A DNA stretch of 64,000 nt from positions 27,318 to 91,317 of the forward strand of contig NZ_JAIVLH010000007.1 in assembly GCF_020524345.1 (NCBI RefSeq), written 5' to 3'. This document shows, piece by piece, positions 52,923-63,100 of the stretch. The notes under the pieces are model-generated. The model saw only the letters and a program-made list of their open reading frames with translations. It had not been told where the DNA came from and did not search any database. The DNA comes from Metabacillus niabensis (GTDB lineage Bacteria; Bacillota; Bacilli; Bacillales; Bacillaceae). The translations under genes and the position numbers were made by a program. Each line of letters begins with the position of its first letter. The stretch's first letter is position 1.

Positions 52923-54512
52923 TCATGCCGATAACAACTCATCCTTATCCCGAGCCTTTTTCTTAACAAACAAATTAACAAGCAATGTAATCACAAACGC
53001 ACACACCAAACTTCCCACCATTGCAATGATAAAACCAATCATATTATCCGAAAGGAACGGTGCCATAACAGATGGAACATAAGCTGTTCCGCGTACATCA
53101 AAAAGACCAACAAGCAAGCCTCCTATACCGGATGAGACAATAGCTCCAGCAAAGATCAGTTTGTTGGAGAACATAAAGGGATAGGCTGCCTCGACGAACG
53201 TACCAAATCCTACATTAATCAAAAATCCTGGAGTAGCGACAGCGGCTTCACCTTTATCTCGAGGTGCAACAATATTGGCTAACGTGATGCCTGCTGAAAC
53301 CATAACCAAACCGACCATATCGACCGCACCTAAAAAACTGTTCCCCGAAGTTTCCATTTCCAATAAGACAATTGGCAGAATAGCAGCGTGATAGATTCCA
53401 CCGATGATGGCCGGCCAAATAAGTAAACCCGCAATCAATCCTGCAACAATCGGATTCATGGCCACAAGTGTATCTAATAACGATCGAATCCCTTCACCAA
53501 GCTGAAGAGCGATCGGAGCGAAAAGAAAATAGACGATTAATCCTGAAATTAATCCGGCAACCCCACCAGCCGCAATATTAACAGTCGTAGCTGGAAACTT
53601 CCATTCCACACATTTCCTGAAAATATATTGAACTAAAAGCCCTGCACCAATCCCACCGATAATGCCACCAATAATTCCTCCGTTTGTGGACAATACGCCC
53701 GCCACAATCCCGGCAACGATGGAAACATCATCAAGATCAGCCACTTGCTTTGCGGCAATAACGGCAAGAATAATTGGAAGAGCATTGATCATTAAATCAA
53801 AAACATCGCCAAGCATCGATAAAGCAGGGATCTTACTTAAAGCGAGAACTAATGCCATCGCAATAAAACCTGGTAGTGAAGCAAGCATCATCCCGCGAAT
53901 ATTGATTCTTCTCCATGGTGACGTTTCTTGTGATTTATCGGAAGCCGTTACTTTCCCGATAATCGGGCGATAAGAAATTCCCCAGTGCTTACTTAATGAT
54001 GTAACAAAGGTCACCGCACGAGTACGATTGGTCGTTCCAGTTGTACCCGATGTGGAAATAACATTAATCCCTTTTGAACTAATTGTTGCCATGGAAGTAC
54101 CGCCAGTCCCAGTTGCCGGGAGTTTCATTTTTGCTGCAGATTCGACTGCTTTCTGATTAGCCCCATTTGGATCAGCGCTCATAAAGATGAGTCCATCAAT
54201 CTCTCCGTTTTTTATCTTTTCTGAAATTTCCTGATCTGTTTTTACAGCTTCCTTATTAACCTCTTTTAATGTTCCATCCAGTTTTATATATGGCTTACTC
54301 GAATCTTCATCCCAGCCATATAGGGCAGCTTCTGTTGTTTCTTTCACTGAATCCATTGAACCCTTAGCTGCGATAAACTGAAGAGAGCCGCACTCCATCC
54401 CTGCCGCCTCTAGCTGCAACAAAAGTTCACCAAGAAGCTTCTCCGGATCCTTCCCACCAAGTGAATAAAGATTCCCTCCACTGCTACCAAGGATAGCAAC
54501 CTTCTTTTTCAT
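52923..54512 (-). CDS. PTS EIIC-like sugar transporter with unusual N-terminal domain
   Basis: 529 residues, ATG 54512 with GGGGG upstream. Residues ~210-520 form a fructose-family EIIC membrane domain: GGIIGGIIGGIGAGLLVQY, AAILPIVLLEMETSGNSF, VATPGFLINVGFGTFVEAAYPFMF. The first ~185 residues are a Rossmann-like domain (VAILGSSGGNLYSLGGKDPEKLLGELLLQLEAAGMECGSL; LIFMSADPNGANQKAVESAAKMKLPATGTGGTS). It is not an ordinary EIIB: no conserved CPTGIAHT-like phosphocysteine is seen. No EIIA gene is nearby. Substrate unknown. Confidence 0.78.
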   Translation of the reverse strand: MKKKVAILGSSGGNLYSLGGKDPEKLLGELLLQLEAAGMECGSLQFIAAKGSMDSVKETTEAALYGWDEDSSKPYIKLDGTLKEVNKEAVKTDQEISEKIKNGEIDGLIFMSADPNGANQKAVESAAKMKLPATGTGGTSMATISSKGINVISTSGTTGTTNRTRAVTFVTSLSKHWGISYRPIIGKVTASDKSQETSPWRRINIRGMMLASLPGFIAMALVLALSKIPALSMLGDVFDLMINALPIILAVIAAKQVADLDDVSIVAGIVAGVLSTNGGIIGGIIGGIGAGLLVQYIFRKCVEWKFPATTVNIAAGGVAGLISGLIVYFLFAPIALQLGEGIRSLLDTLVAMNPIVAGLIAGLLIWPAIIGGIYHAAILPIVLLEMETSGNSFLGAVDMVGLVMVSAGITLANIVAPRDKGEAAVATPGFLINVGFGTFVEAAYPFMFSNKLIFAGAIVSSGIGGLLVGLFDVRGTAYVPSVMAPFLSDNMIGFIIAMVGSLVCAFVITLLVNLFVKKKARDKDELLSA

Positions 54513-54781
54513 TATGAATAACCCCCAATTATAATTAGTATATTTATATTATAGTTTAGTATTTTAGTTAATTAAAGTGGTAATGAGGTGAAATGTATAA
54601 GGTGTTGGTGGACCGTGGGGAAAGGCAATTGTTCCATAAAGGGATATACATAGTGAGAAGCAAAGGAATTTTGTCTATGGTTAATTTAAGAGAAGGTTGT
54701 AACTTGAATCGACTACACTGAACTAGACAGAAAAATTAAGGTCAAGTAGACTACAGATATTATACTCGAGGAGAATCTACG

Positions 54782-55083
54782 ATGACTAAAAGAGAACGTC
54801 GAACATTTACTGCAGAATTTAAACAACAGATCGTGCACAGCTTTATAACAGCGGCAAACCAAGAAAAGAAATTATCCGTGAATATGATCTTACTCCTTCT
54901 TCTTTAGATAAATGGGTAAGTCAAAGTCAAACCTCCGGTTCTTTTAAGGAAAAAGACAATTTAACGGCCGAACAAAAGGAACTAGCTGAACTTAGAAAAC
55001 GGAATAAGCAACTAGAGATGGAAAATGACATTTTAAAGCAAGCCGCGCTGATACTAGACGAAAGTAAATGTGATAAAGAATAA
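54782..55083 (+). pseudogene. IS150-type orfA with a 2-base insertion
   Basis: It starts MTKRERRTFTAEFKQQIV and, in the shifted frame, continues LYNSGKPRKEIIREYDLTPSSLDKW with a leucine-zipper tail ELRKRNKQLEMENDILKQAA. The join reads GTGCACAGCTT where GTGCAGCTT would keep the frame, so a CA duplication near 54834 is the cause. OrfA supplies DNA binding; the element is therefore probably not autonomous. Confidence 0.88.
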
Positions 55084-55900
55084 TCAACACAAATACTCGA
55101 TATCAGCAATGTGCAAAGTCCTTCAAATCCCTAGAAGTACCTATTATTATGAAGCAGAAGAGCGTCAGGCAGAGGATGACATCACATCCGATATTATAGA
55201 GATTTTCCACTCAAGTTATCAAAACTCTGGAACTCGTAAAATAAAAAAGGAATTGATGAAGCTCGGCAAGATCGTTTCTAGACGTCGGATCGGACGAATT
55301 ATGAACGAGCAGGGTCTGGTATCTACTTTTACACTTGCGCAATTCAAACCACATTCCAGTGGAACAAATGAATCAGAACAAAAAAATGAACTTGATCGTA
55401 AATTTAAACAAGAAGAAGCATTATCAGTTGTGGTAAGTGATTTAACATATGTCAGAGTCAATAAAAAATGGCAGTACATATGTGTATTTGTTGATCTCTT
55501 TAACCGTGAAATCATCGGCTATAGTGTCGATCGTAATAAAAATGCCCTGTTGGTATACCGTGCTTTAGCTTCAATAAAAACGGATTTACGTACTATTAAG
55601 CTTTTTCATACAGATCGAGGAAGTGAGTTCAAAAACAAACTGATTGATGATGCGTTAGCAACATTCAATATCGATCGATCTTTAAGTATGAAAGGATGTC
55701 CTTATGATAATGCAGCAGAAGCAACGTTTAAAATCATTAAGACTGAGTTTATCAAAGAGCGTCACTTTGATAGTCTTGAAGATTTAGAAAAGGAATTGCA
55801 TACCTATATACATTGGTTTAATAACAAAAGAATTCATGGAACACTAGGCTATCTAAGCCCAATAGAATTCAAACTTGAACACCTTAAAAAAGTTGTCTAG
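55070..55900 (+). CDS. IS150-type transposase OrfB
   Basis: 276 residues from GTG 55070, overlapping orfA in the -1 frame as is usual for the family (made as an OrfAB fusion by frameshifting). rve integrase core intact: VVSDLTYVRVNKKW, LFHTDRGSEF, and NAAEATFKIIKTEF giving the third acidic residue. The HTH_21 segment (YSISAMCKVLQIPRSTYYY) precedes it. Confidence 0.9.
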   Translation: MIKNNQHKYSISAMCKVLQIPRSTYYYEAEERQAEDDITSDIIEIFHSSYQNSGTRKIKKELMKLGKIVSRRRIGRIMNEQGLVSTFTLAQFKPHSSGTNESEQKNELDRKFKQEEALSVVVSDLTYVRVNKKWQYICVFVDLFNREIIGYSVDRNKNALLVYRALASIKTDLRTIKLFHTDRGSEFKNKLIDDALATFNIDRSLSMKGCPYDNAAEATFKIIKTEFIKERHFDSLEDLEKELHTYIHWFNNKRIHGTLGYLSPIEFKLEHLKKVV

Positions 55901-55981
55901 TTTACTGTTGACTATCCAACTGAATAGGTCAAGAATGAATGGTTATCTTACTTCTGCCTTACAGGAAAGGAGATGATAATC

Positions 55982-56092
55982 TTGGAGGCATTTAAGAATT
56001 ATTACGGGGATTTTTATGTAAATGAAGTGAATATTACCTTCGAAAAACATATTAAAAACAAAAAAACACCCCGCACGGTAGTAGGCGCATAG
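55982..56092 (+). CDS. 36-residue toxin-like small ORF
   Basis: TTG 55982, with AAAGGAG 9 bases upstream, to TAG 56090-56092. It reads LEAFKNYYGDFYVNEVNITF, then EKHIKNKKTPRTVVGA. The last codons lie in a CACCCC/GGGGTTTT hairpin. The strong AAAGGAGATGATAATC leader, tiny size and stop inside the terminator hairpin are features of type I toxin genes in Bacillus. The NKKTPR end recurs as NKKTTPRVV in the ORF at 63769. A second trace CACCCCGACGGTAGAGG follows at 56130. Confidence 0.4.
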   Translation: MEAFKNYYGDFYVNEVNITFEKHIKNKKTPRTVVGA

Positions 56093-56204
56093 GGGTTTTC
56101 CTAAAACGTTATTAAATTAGACAACCATCACCCCGACGGTAGAGGTTACAGATTTCATAATAACCGGGAATATTCTTGTAACACTACCTGAAACGTATCA
56201 CATC

Positions 56205-56732
56205 TTATCTAGAAATAGAGTATAACTTTTTATCATTTTTATCAAAAATTGATATTTCAACTACTTTATCTGGATCAAAATCAGTTTGTATTAAATAAGT
56301 ATTTGTAAAAGTTTCATCGTCCTCTTTATTAACATCAAAAGATTTCGTCTCATTTCCCATTTTTATTGTAAAGTATTTAACATGTTCAGCATGTTTATTA
56401 AATTTTATTCCCATGTAATTATTATGTTGACCCTTCAGTGGTATATAAATCAAATCACTGCTATTTGCTGCTTCTGCTTTCTTTTGAACATCAGGTGAAA
56501 ATTCTAAAACTCCGATATCACCCGTATTTTCTACCTGATACAACGAAAAGATATAACTTTGCTGTGGATGTATTTCTATACTTTCAAATCCTTGTTCATT
56601 CACATATCTTTCATATTTCTGGTTTAATTCTCCCTCAGTCGCAGCATTTTTATCATTACTTGCTAAAACTAAAGCTGTTGTTATACTTCCCAAAATAAGA
56701 ATTATTAAAAATGAAAATAATATTTTTTTCAT
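56205..56732 (-). CDS. Secreted or membrane-anchored protein, unknown
   Basis: 175 residues, ATG 56732 with AAAGGAG 7 bases upstream. Signal peptide or anchor at residues 5-24 (FSFLIILILGSITTALVLAS). The rest is a beta-rich extracellular domain (QQSYIFSLYQVENTGDIGVLEFSPD; KVVEISIFDKNDKKLYSI) without cysteine. It is divergent from another secreted-protein gene at 56826, with only 93 bases between them, so the two may be co-controlled. I do not recognise a family. Confidence 0.65.
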   Translation of the reverse strand: MKKILFSFLIILILGSITTALVLASNDKNAATEGELNQKYERYVNEQGFESIEIHPQQSYIFSLYQVENTGDIGVLEFSPDVQKKAEAANSSDLIYIPLKGQHNNYMGIKFNKHAEHVKYFTIKMGNETKSFDVNKEDDETFTNTYLIQTDFDPDKVVEISIFDKNDKKLYSISR

Positions 56733-56825
56733 TTTCTTCTCCTTTCATGTTGTAAATTATTTCCTTTTATTATATATTTTTCTAGTACTTGGAATATTAT
56801 ATAATTTTTGGGAGGGATTTAAAAG

Positions 56826-57560
56826 ATGAAAAAGTTCTATTTTCTCGTAGTAACAACATTAGTACTCTGTTTCTCGTTCCTCGCTTTACCAACTTCTTCA
56901 AAAGCTACAGCCAATATAGGTAATGAAGAATGTTTAGCTCAAGATGAAATTACCTTGAAGAATGTTGAAATAGTAGATGAGGATTATATAATCAATACAG
57001 ATATACATAATCCAGAAACTATACTTCCTGCTAAAGTAATTGGGACTCAAATTGATAAATATGGAAATCTTGTTACTAAAACAGAAGACTTAGATGAATT
57101 CATTATTGAAGCTGATGGAGACATTATAGCTGAAGGTCAGGTTATAGCGACTGGAGATCCAACAAATATGGTAGCTGCTAGTAGCGTTTGCGGAACATAC
57201 ACAAAGATTAATACAATTTCTAATGTTAAAGTGTCTAGTAATATATTTATGAACTATCATCCTAGTTTTCGGAATTGGGATAAAGTCAATGGATATTTCT
57301 TTGGACAAACTTCTGTTAGTTATTCAATATCAGTAAGTGCGTATAACACATCTATTGGTGTTTCTGTAGCACCTCCAGGTAATGGTACCTTTATAAAGGC
57401 AGATGCAAACAAATGGTCAAGACCAGCAATATACGGGGATATTTATAAAAAAACCTATACGGTATCTACATATACTTGTACAGGAAAATTAAAAAGTACA
57501 AGTGCCAAGAAAATAAGTTACTCAGCAAAAAATACTTATATAAAAGCCAAATATAAATAA
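56826..57560 (+). CDS. Secreted protein, unknown
   Basis: 244 residues, ATG 56826 with GGGAGGG upstream. Sec signal peptide with likely cleavage after SSKA (residue ~27). The mature part has an acidic N half and a Ser/Tyr/Thr-rich C half (FFGQTSVSYSISVSAYNTSIGVSVAPPGNGTF), ending in a basic KISYSAKNTYIKAKYK. Three cysteines are visible in the mature part. It is probably an extracellular beta-sheet protein; function unknown. A terminator follows at 57717. Confidence 0.65.
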   Translation: MKKFYFLVVTTLVLCFSFLALPTSSKATANIGNEECLAQDEITLKNVEIVDEDYIINTDIHNPETILPAKVIGTQIDKYGNLVTKTEDLDEFIIEADGDIIAEGQVIATGDPTNMVAASSVCGTYTKINTISNVKVSSNIFMNYHPSFRNWDKVNGYFFGQTSVSYSISVSAYNTSIGVSVAPPGNGTFIKADANKWSRPAIYGDIYKKTYTVSTYTCTGKLKSTSAKKISYSAKNTYIKAKYK

Positions 57561-57716
57561 TTAAATAGGTAAATGTCACAGTGACCATCTAAGTTTTTTT
57601 CTAAGGTCAACAGATAATGAGATTGATAGTTTATAGTTAAATAGATTCCAAGGTAAGTTTTGTAAATAACTATATAGAGATAAAGAGAATGTTACATGGA
57701 ATAAGTCTTAACAGAT

Positions 57717-57755
57717 AAGATCTAATTGGAATGAAAATCTGATTAGATCTTTTTT
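57717..57755 (+). terminator. Terminator
   Basis: AAGATCTAAT (57717-57726) pairs with ATTAGATCTT (57742-57751), followed by a T run. Confidence 0.85.
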
Positions 57756-57794
57756 GACCAAGGGGACAGCTATAAGTGCGTCCCACTTGATCAG
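57756..57794. repeat. Dispersed repeat, diverged copy 3
   Basis: GACCAAGGGGACAGCTATAAG then GTCCCACTTGATC: the outer arms of the GGGACAGG repeat are kept and the centre is replaced. Confidence 0.5.
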
Positions 57795-57846
57795 ACCAAT
57801 GACAAGAACAACCGATGAGTCACTAATCTCCTTTCAATTTATTATT

Positions 57847-58356
57847 TCATTTTTCTAGAATCACATCTGAAAAGTATATCCTCATCTTCGCAATAGCTCC
57901 CTTACGCCACCCTTTCACAGCAGCAACCGAAACCCCTTCATCTTCAGCAATTTCACTTGGAGTATTCCCATATAAACAGTAAGCTTTCACCCATTTACAT
58001 TGATTCTCAGACAATATGGAAGAGACAGTATCAAACAGGGATTCCCAAAGAATAGTTGAAAAATCACCATAAGTTGTTTCATCTTCAATCCATATGTCTT
58101 CACTCTGACTTTCTCTTTCTTCCTTCTTTTTATCCTCTGTAAGGGCACTTTTCATTCGTCCAATCATATACGAATAAGCATATGACTTAAATTCCCCTTT
58201 TTCCTTATTAAATCGCAGGGACGCTTCCCATAAAGCAATACATCCAACCTGATAAAACTCGTGTTTGTTTTTGTAAATACCCAACTTTCTCATAGCATGA
58301 TAAATCATCGGCTCAAATTGCTGATGCAATTCTTCAAATCTCGCATCCTCGTACAT
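57847..58356 (-). CDS. Sigma-70 family sigma factor (ECF/SigH-like size)
   Basis: 169 residues, ATG 58356 with AGAAGGAT upstream. Region 2: FYQVGCIALWEASLRFNKEKGEFKSYAYSYMIGRMKSAL, with promoter-melting aromatic residues. Region 4 HTH: NTPSEIAEDEGVSVAAVKGWRKGAIAKMR. A short acidic linker separates the two and there is no region 1 or 3. No anti-sigma gene is adjacent. Small two-domain factors of this kind serve competence, phage or stress functions; I cannot choose between them, but the ComK homologue nearby is suggestive. Confidence 0.85.
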   Translation of the reverse strand: MYEDARFEELHQQFEPMIYHAMRKLGIYKNKHEFYQVGCIALWEASLRFNKEKGEFKSYAYSYMIGRMKSALTEDKKKEERESQSEDIWIEDETTYGDFSTILWESLFDTVSSILSENQCKWVKAYCLYGNTPSEIAEDEGVSVAAVKGWRKGAIAKMRIYFSDVILEK

Positions 58357-59168
58357 GAACGAATCCTTCTAAGAATGCATTCTTATGTATTCCGCGGTAA
58401 TTTGAGAATAGCAAGGTATTGAGTTTGGAGACATTTTCAATATAAATGGAATGGGAGGTGTTTTTGAGTGAATATCGGGCGTTTTCCTTAGGGATATGGG
58501 TCATATGTGGGGAATTGAGGTGGAAAATAAGCGAAATGGTGCTTTTTGGAGAAAAGGGGATGGAGGAGGATTACAGCTTTTAACCTAGTATGGCTTTCAA
58601 ATAAGGTAAAATCCTTGAAGTTAATATAAAAGTGAAATATACAAAACCTTTACATAATTTTAAAGAAAAACGATACCAATAGGTAAAATTTACCGTTATA
58701 ATATAAGTGGAAATTTATGAAAGAGGAACTAAGGACTAGATTGTAAGTCCAACTTTAGTCAGTAGCTCTCATCTCAATCACTTTGACACCTCGAATAAAA
58801 AAGAGCAATCGAAGTCATATCTTCAATAACCACCACGATCTTACTCGCTGAACAAGCAGCCATTAGAGATAGAAACCTTCCCAATTACAGTGCAAATCTA
58901 TATACATGTAGCAATTGAAGCAGATAGACAGTATTTAAAGATACTTCACATAAAAATGATCATAGTAGTGTTTTGGTAATAAGATAGATAAGTCATTGAA
59001 GGAGGTGGTGTATATGTAGGAGGGCAAAAAAACCCTAAGCACATCAACTTTGACGGGTATAGTGCTTAAGGAATTCTCTAGTTGGATTAATACCAACTAT
59101 ATTGGTATTATATCTAACTCCTTTTAAAATAGATAGTCTCTAACTCTTTCAAAAGGAGGAAAACAATC
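58357..59168 (+). other. Long intergenic region before comK
   Basis: About 810 bases without a convincing gene. At 58999-59075 GAAGGAGGTGGTG precedes ATG-TAG and a CTAAGCAC/GTGCTTAAG hairpin with AAAAAAACC, resembling the leader and 3' end of a small toxin gene whose coding part was lost. A 9-bp dyad follows at 59088. The remainder shows nothing I can name. Confidence 0.4.
59088..59110 (+). promoter_or_regulatory. Dyad operator or hairpin upstream of comK
   Basis: TAATACCAA-CTATA-TTGGTATTA, a perfect 9-bp inverted repeat 59 bases before the start codon. It overlaps a second, smaller pairing GTTGG/CCAAC. Confidence 0.5.
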
Positions 59169-59699
59169 ATGGAATATAAACTTCATGTTTATAATCAGGA
59201 AATCATTACAGAATCAACGATGGCTTTACTACCTCATTACACAAATACAGGTCATCTTCATTGTACATTGCTGGAAACATTCGGAGAAACTAGAATCGAA
59301 CAAAATACATATTTTGTTTTAAATGAAAGCTGCGTGTATTATGGAGGAAGTTTCGATGGAAGTCTAAAGTCAGCACGATCAATCTTAAAGGGACAAAAAA
59401 ACCTTCCCATCATGGTGAGCATACCACTGAAATACTGCATGATCCCACTAGGATCACCCATGAAAAAGGACACAGCATGGGTAGCCTACCAGCATATTAA
59501 AGATATTGAATCAAAAGGACCAAGCTCCACCATTAATTTTCTTAACCAAGTAAAACTTGAAGTAAACATCAGCAAAAGCGTCCTGGAGCGCAGAAGAGAA
59601 AAAGCAGGACACCTAATCACTACATACCAATTCCGCCAAAAAACATCCAAAAACATAAAACGACTAAACATGATCGCAGAAGACCGGGAAGAATATTAG
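59169..59699 (+). CDS. comK: ComK-family competence transcription factor
   Basis: 176 residues, ATG 59169 with AAAGGAGG 9 bases upstream. ComK hallmarks in order: NESCVYYGGSFDGSLKSAR, a KxxPIMVS segment (QKNLPIMVSIPLKYCMIPLGSP), DTAWVAYQHIKDIE, TINFLNQVKLEVNISKSVLERRREKAGHL. ComK binds AT-rich paired boxes and switches on DNA-uptake genes, including ssbB, whose tail starts this window. The C-terminal tail that mediates MecA/ClpC degradation in Bacillus subtilis is shorter here. It may be one of two comK paralogues. Confidence 0.82.
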   Translation: MEYKLHVYNQEIITESTMALLPHYTNTGHLHCTLLETFGETRIEQNTYFVLNESCVYYGGSFDGSLKSARSILKGQKNLPIMVSIPLKYCMIPLGSPMKKDTAWVAYQHIKDIESKGPSSTINFLNQVKLEVNISKSVLERRREKAGHLITTYQFRQKTSKNIKRLNMIAEDREEY

Positions 59700-59731
59700 G
59701 GACAAGGGGACAGGTTCCCTGTCCCTCTCGG
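59698..59731. repeat. GGGACAGGTTCCCTGTCCC dispersed repeat, copy 4
   Basis: GGGACAAGGGGACAGGTTCC followed by CTGTCCC. It begins at the comK stop codon. Confidence 0.8.
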
Positions 59732-59763
59732 TCGAGTCCTGGTCAAAATGATGAACTGTTATT

Positions 59764-59780
59764 TTGAAACCGATTGCAAT
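59764..59780 (+). promoter_or_regulatory. LacI-type/cre operator, distal copy
   Basis: TTGAAACCGATTGCAAT; 13 of 14 defined cre positions. Same sequence type as the site at 59937, 173 bases away. Confidence 0.55.
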
Positions 59781-59908
59781 CAACCATTATATTCTCTTAA
59801 TCCACTAATCAAATCCGAATGTCCCCACCATTTATCCTAATCTCATCCTAATCAAACACGAAAAACAGGACAAACGAATCATATTCATATACAGTAAAGC
59901 AAATAGTA

Positions 59909-59953
59909 TTGACAATATCACTGTTCAGGATTTATATTGAAAGCGGTTGCAAT
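59909..59953 (+). promoter_or_regulatory. SigmaA promoter with overlapping cre/LacI-type operator
   Basis: TTGACA (59909-59914), 17-base spacer, TTATAT (59932-59937). TTGAAAGCGGTTGCAAT (59937-59953) covers the start site; it fits cre at 13 of 14 positions and is also an extended LacI-family palindrome. It would repress the GH43 gene; the leader is about 200 bases. Confidence 0.7.
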
Positions 59954-60144
59954 ATTATCGCATAACATATTTAACTCTTTCCCCTCTATGAAATACTTTT
60001 TCGCAACCATCCCTACATACCTCCAGATCACAGCATCCTATGAATTCATATTTAAAAAGGTTTTATTGCATGTCCGATTCAAAATCCGCTCTACTGTTTC
60101 ATGTTTCAATCCAAGCTCGTAAAAAAACTAAAGGAGGAACCAAT

Positions 60145-63100
60145 TTGTCCAACATGCGAAAAATAGTTTGTCTTCTTTTAACACTAGCCATTATCCTAGG
60201 AACCCATTTTTCTCTAACACCAGCTTCCGCAGCAGAAAGCGAAGACGATTTTACAGACGAAGAACTCAAAAATAATGACTATATCCTATATTTCGTCAAT
60301 GCAGGTGATAAAACACCTGACACTGTTGAAGGTACAGACAAAATGGGGCTTTATTCAAGTAAAACAGAACAACCCTACGGTGTAGATGCAGAGACAGGAA
60401 AGAAGTGGGGATTAGTAACCCAAACAACCTCAACTTCGGTGATTGATGGAAACGAAACAGATAAAAAGACGACATTACGTTATTACAACGGTCCTCAAAC
60501 ACGTGATAAAGCCATTGAATACAAGTTTGAGTTACCAGATGGTGAGTATGATATTTTAGTAGGATTTAAAAACCCATGGAGTGAGAGAAGCGTCAATATC
60601 ATCAGCGAGGGGCAAAATCTGTCTCAAGGTGACTATGAGATTGGCAGTTATAATACTGAAAAAGAATTCACCTATCAGCAACTCGCAGTAACAGATGGTG
60701 AATTAAACCTTAAAATCCAAGGGCCAGCTTCAGCTGCATTAACGAACTATAATGATCCATTAGTGAACTATATTATGATAAAAAAGTATGTGGTGATTCC
60801 AGTGTCTGACTTAGAAGCCAAAATTGCTGAGGCAAAAATAGAAGCGGAAAAGACGGATGTTTACTATCCGAAAGGAATTGAAGAGTTAAACACTGCCATT
60901 ACGAAAGCTGAAGCACTGATTCAAGAAATAAATGAAAATGGATTAGATGTAGCAACAAAAGCAGTCCAAGAAAAGATCCGAACGGCTATTAAACAAATAA
61001 ATGACGGGATCGATGGACTGATGATTAACACGCCAAATGAATCATTTAAACCAGGGCAGCCTTGGTTAGATACGAATGGTAATATCATTCAAGCCCATGG
61101 CGGCGGCATGATGTATGATGAGAAAACCGAAACATACTATTGGTATGGAGAAGATAAAACAAATGGCTATCTTCCTGCAACAGGTGTGCATGCCTATTCA
61201 TCAAAGGATTTATATAATTGGAAAGATGAAGGCGTTGTCATGCGTGCAGTTGAAAACCGTGCAGATTTAGATACAGATCCATACTTTAAAGAGTTATATA
61301 AAAATAGATCCGCTGAAGAAAAAGATGTTATTTTCAGTGATATTAATACAGCTCGAGGTGTTTTAGAACGACCAAAGGTGATTTATAACGAGAAAACAGA
61401 TAAGTATGTGCTATGGCTGCATGTAGATGGACCTTACCAGGGTTCTGATTCTAACTATGCAAAAGCAAAAGCCGGTGTGGCGATCAGTGATTCACCAACA
61501 GGACCTTTTGAATTTTTAGAAAGCAATCGCTTAAACAAAGTGCCGGAAGGATTCCCATACAAGGTCCAAAACACAGGAATGGCTCGCGATATGAACTTAT
61601 TTGTGGATGATGATGGTACGGCCTATATCATTTATTCGAGTGAAGAAAATTATTCCCTGTATATTTCAAAACTAAATGAAGAGTACACAGCAATTGCCGG
61701 AGAAGAATATGGAAAAGACTTTATCCGTGCCATTTACGATGGACACCGTGAAGCCCCGGCTATGTTCAAATATGAAGGAAAATACTATTTAATCACATCC
61801 GGTGCAACAGGATGGGACCCAAACCCGGCCAGATATCATGTTGCAGACTCTGTTCTAGGAGAATGGAAGCCAATGGGTGATCCGTCAGTTGGAGATGGAG
61901 CTTCAACAACATTTGGGTCACAAAGTACGTACGTCATCCCAGTCGATCGTGAGAATGGTAAATATATTTATATGGGCGACCGCTGGAACAAAAATGATTT
62001 AACCAACTCAAGGTATATCTGGCTTCCAATTGAATTTGGAGATGAAGATGAAATCATCTTACAATGGTATGATGAGTGGAATTTGGATACGCTAAATCGA
62101 ATGGGCAGAGTCACCATTAACACCGAATTACCTGAAAAAGTATCACTAAATGAAGTTCCGAGTTTACCAGAGGAGATTAATGTAACGTATTCAGGCAAAC
62201 AAATGGATACACCGGTGACATGGGAGATCAACCCGGACGATTTCTCTAAGCCTGGTACAGTAGTGGTCGAGGGTACGCTTCCTGAAGTCGCAAACAAAGT
62301 GATTCGGGCAGAAGTTGTGGTAATACCTGACAATGTGAAATACTTTGTTCATGCCGGAGGAGCTAAAACAAAGGATTACGTAACATGGTCATCCTATATG
62401 CAGGACACACTTGTGAATAAAGAAACGATCGACCAAATGTACGAACCAGACAAAGGTCAAACATGGGGCTATGTAGGCGATATCTCAAAACCTGCCGGTG
62501 GTGAAGGTGATGATCTCTTCTCAGCTCTACGATACCTTGTTGGCGGAAACGGTCCAGATCTTACCTATAAGTTCCAACTTGAAAACGGGAAATATACGGT
62601 ATACACAGGCCTTTACGATCGCTGGTATTCATCAACAAAAGGCTCGAGGAAAGCAAACATCCTCATAAACAACGAAGTCAGAACAGAGAACTATACATTC
62701 ACAGATTCCTATGATGTTCTCGGTTATGATGTCGAAATTTCTGATGGACTACTGGATGTAACAGTTCGCAATACAAACGCACCAGACCCGCAAATTAGTT
62801 GGATTATGATCGTAGAAGAGGAACCAAAAGATACAACAGCACCAACTGGAGAGTTTTCAATCAATGAAGGTGCAGAATATACAAACAATCGAAACGTCAG
62901 CCTTAGTCTTAACGCAGAAGATGACGCAAGTGGAGTAACCCAATTCAGAATCTCAACAGATTCAGAGAACTGGACTGAATGGGAAAACTATACATCATTG
63001 AAAAGTGTTGAATTACCTAGTGGTGATGGTGAGAAAACGGTATTCGTTCAATTCAAAGACGGCTCAGGAAACATAAGCGAAACCTATCAACACAAGATTA

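Larger units (their letters stand above)
54719..55904 (+). mobile_element. IS3-family (IS150 group) element, orfA broken
   Basis: Imperfect ends: left TGAACTAGACA (from 54719), right TGTCTAGTTTA (ending near 55904), with TTAAGGT further in on both sides. It contains orfA and orfB. The exact ends and target duplication (perhaps CTG) are uncertain. Confidence 0.8.

Noticed and set aside
61968..62333. 121-codon minus-strand frame in the GH43 gene
   Set aside because: Antisense shadow without signals.
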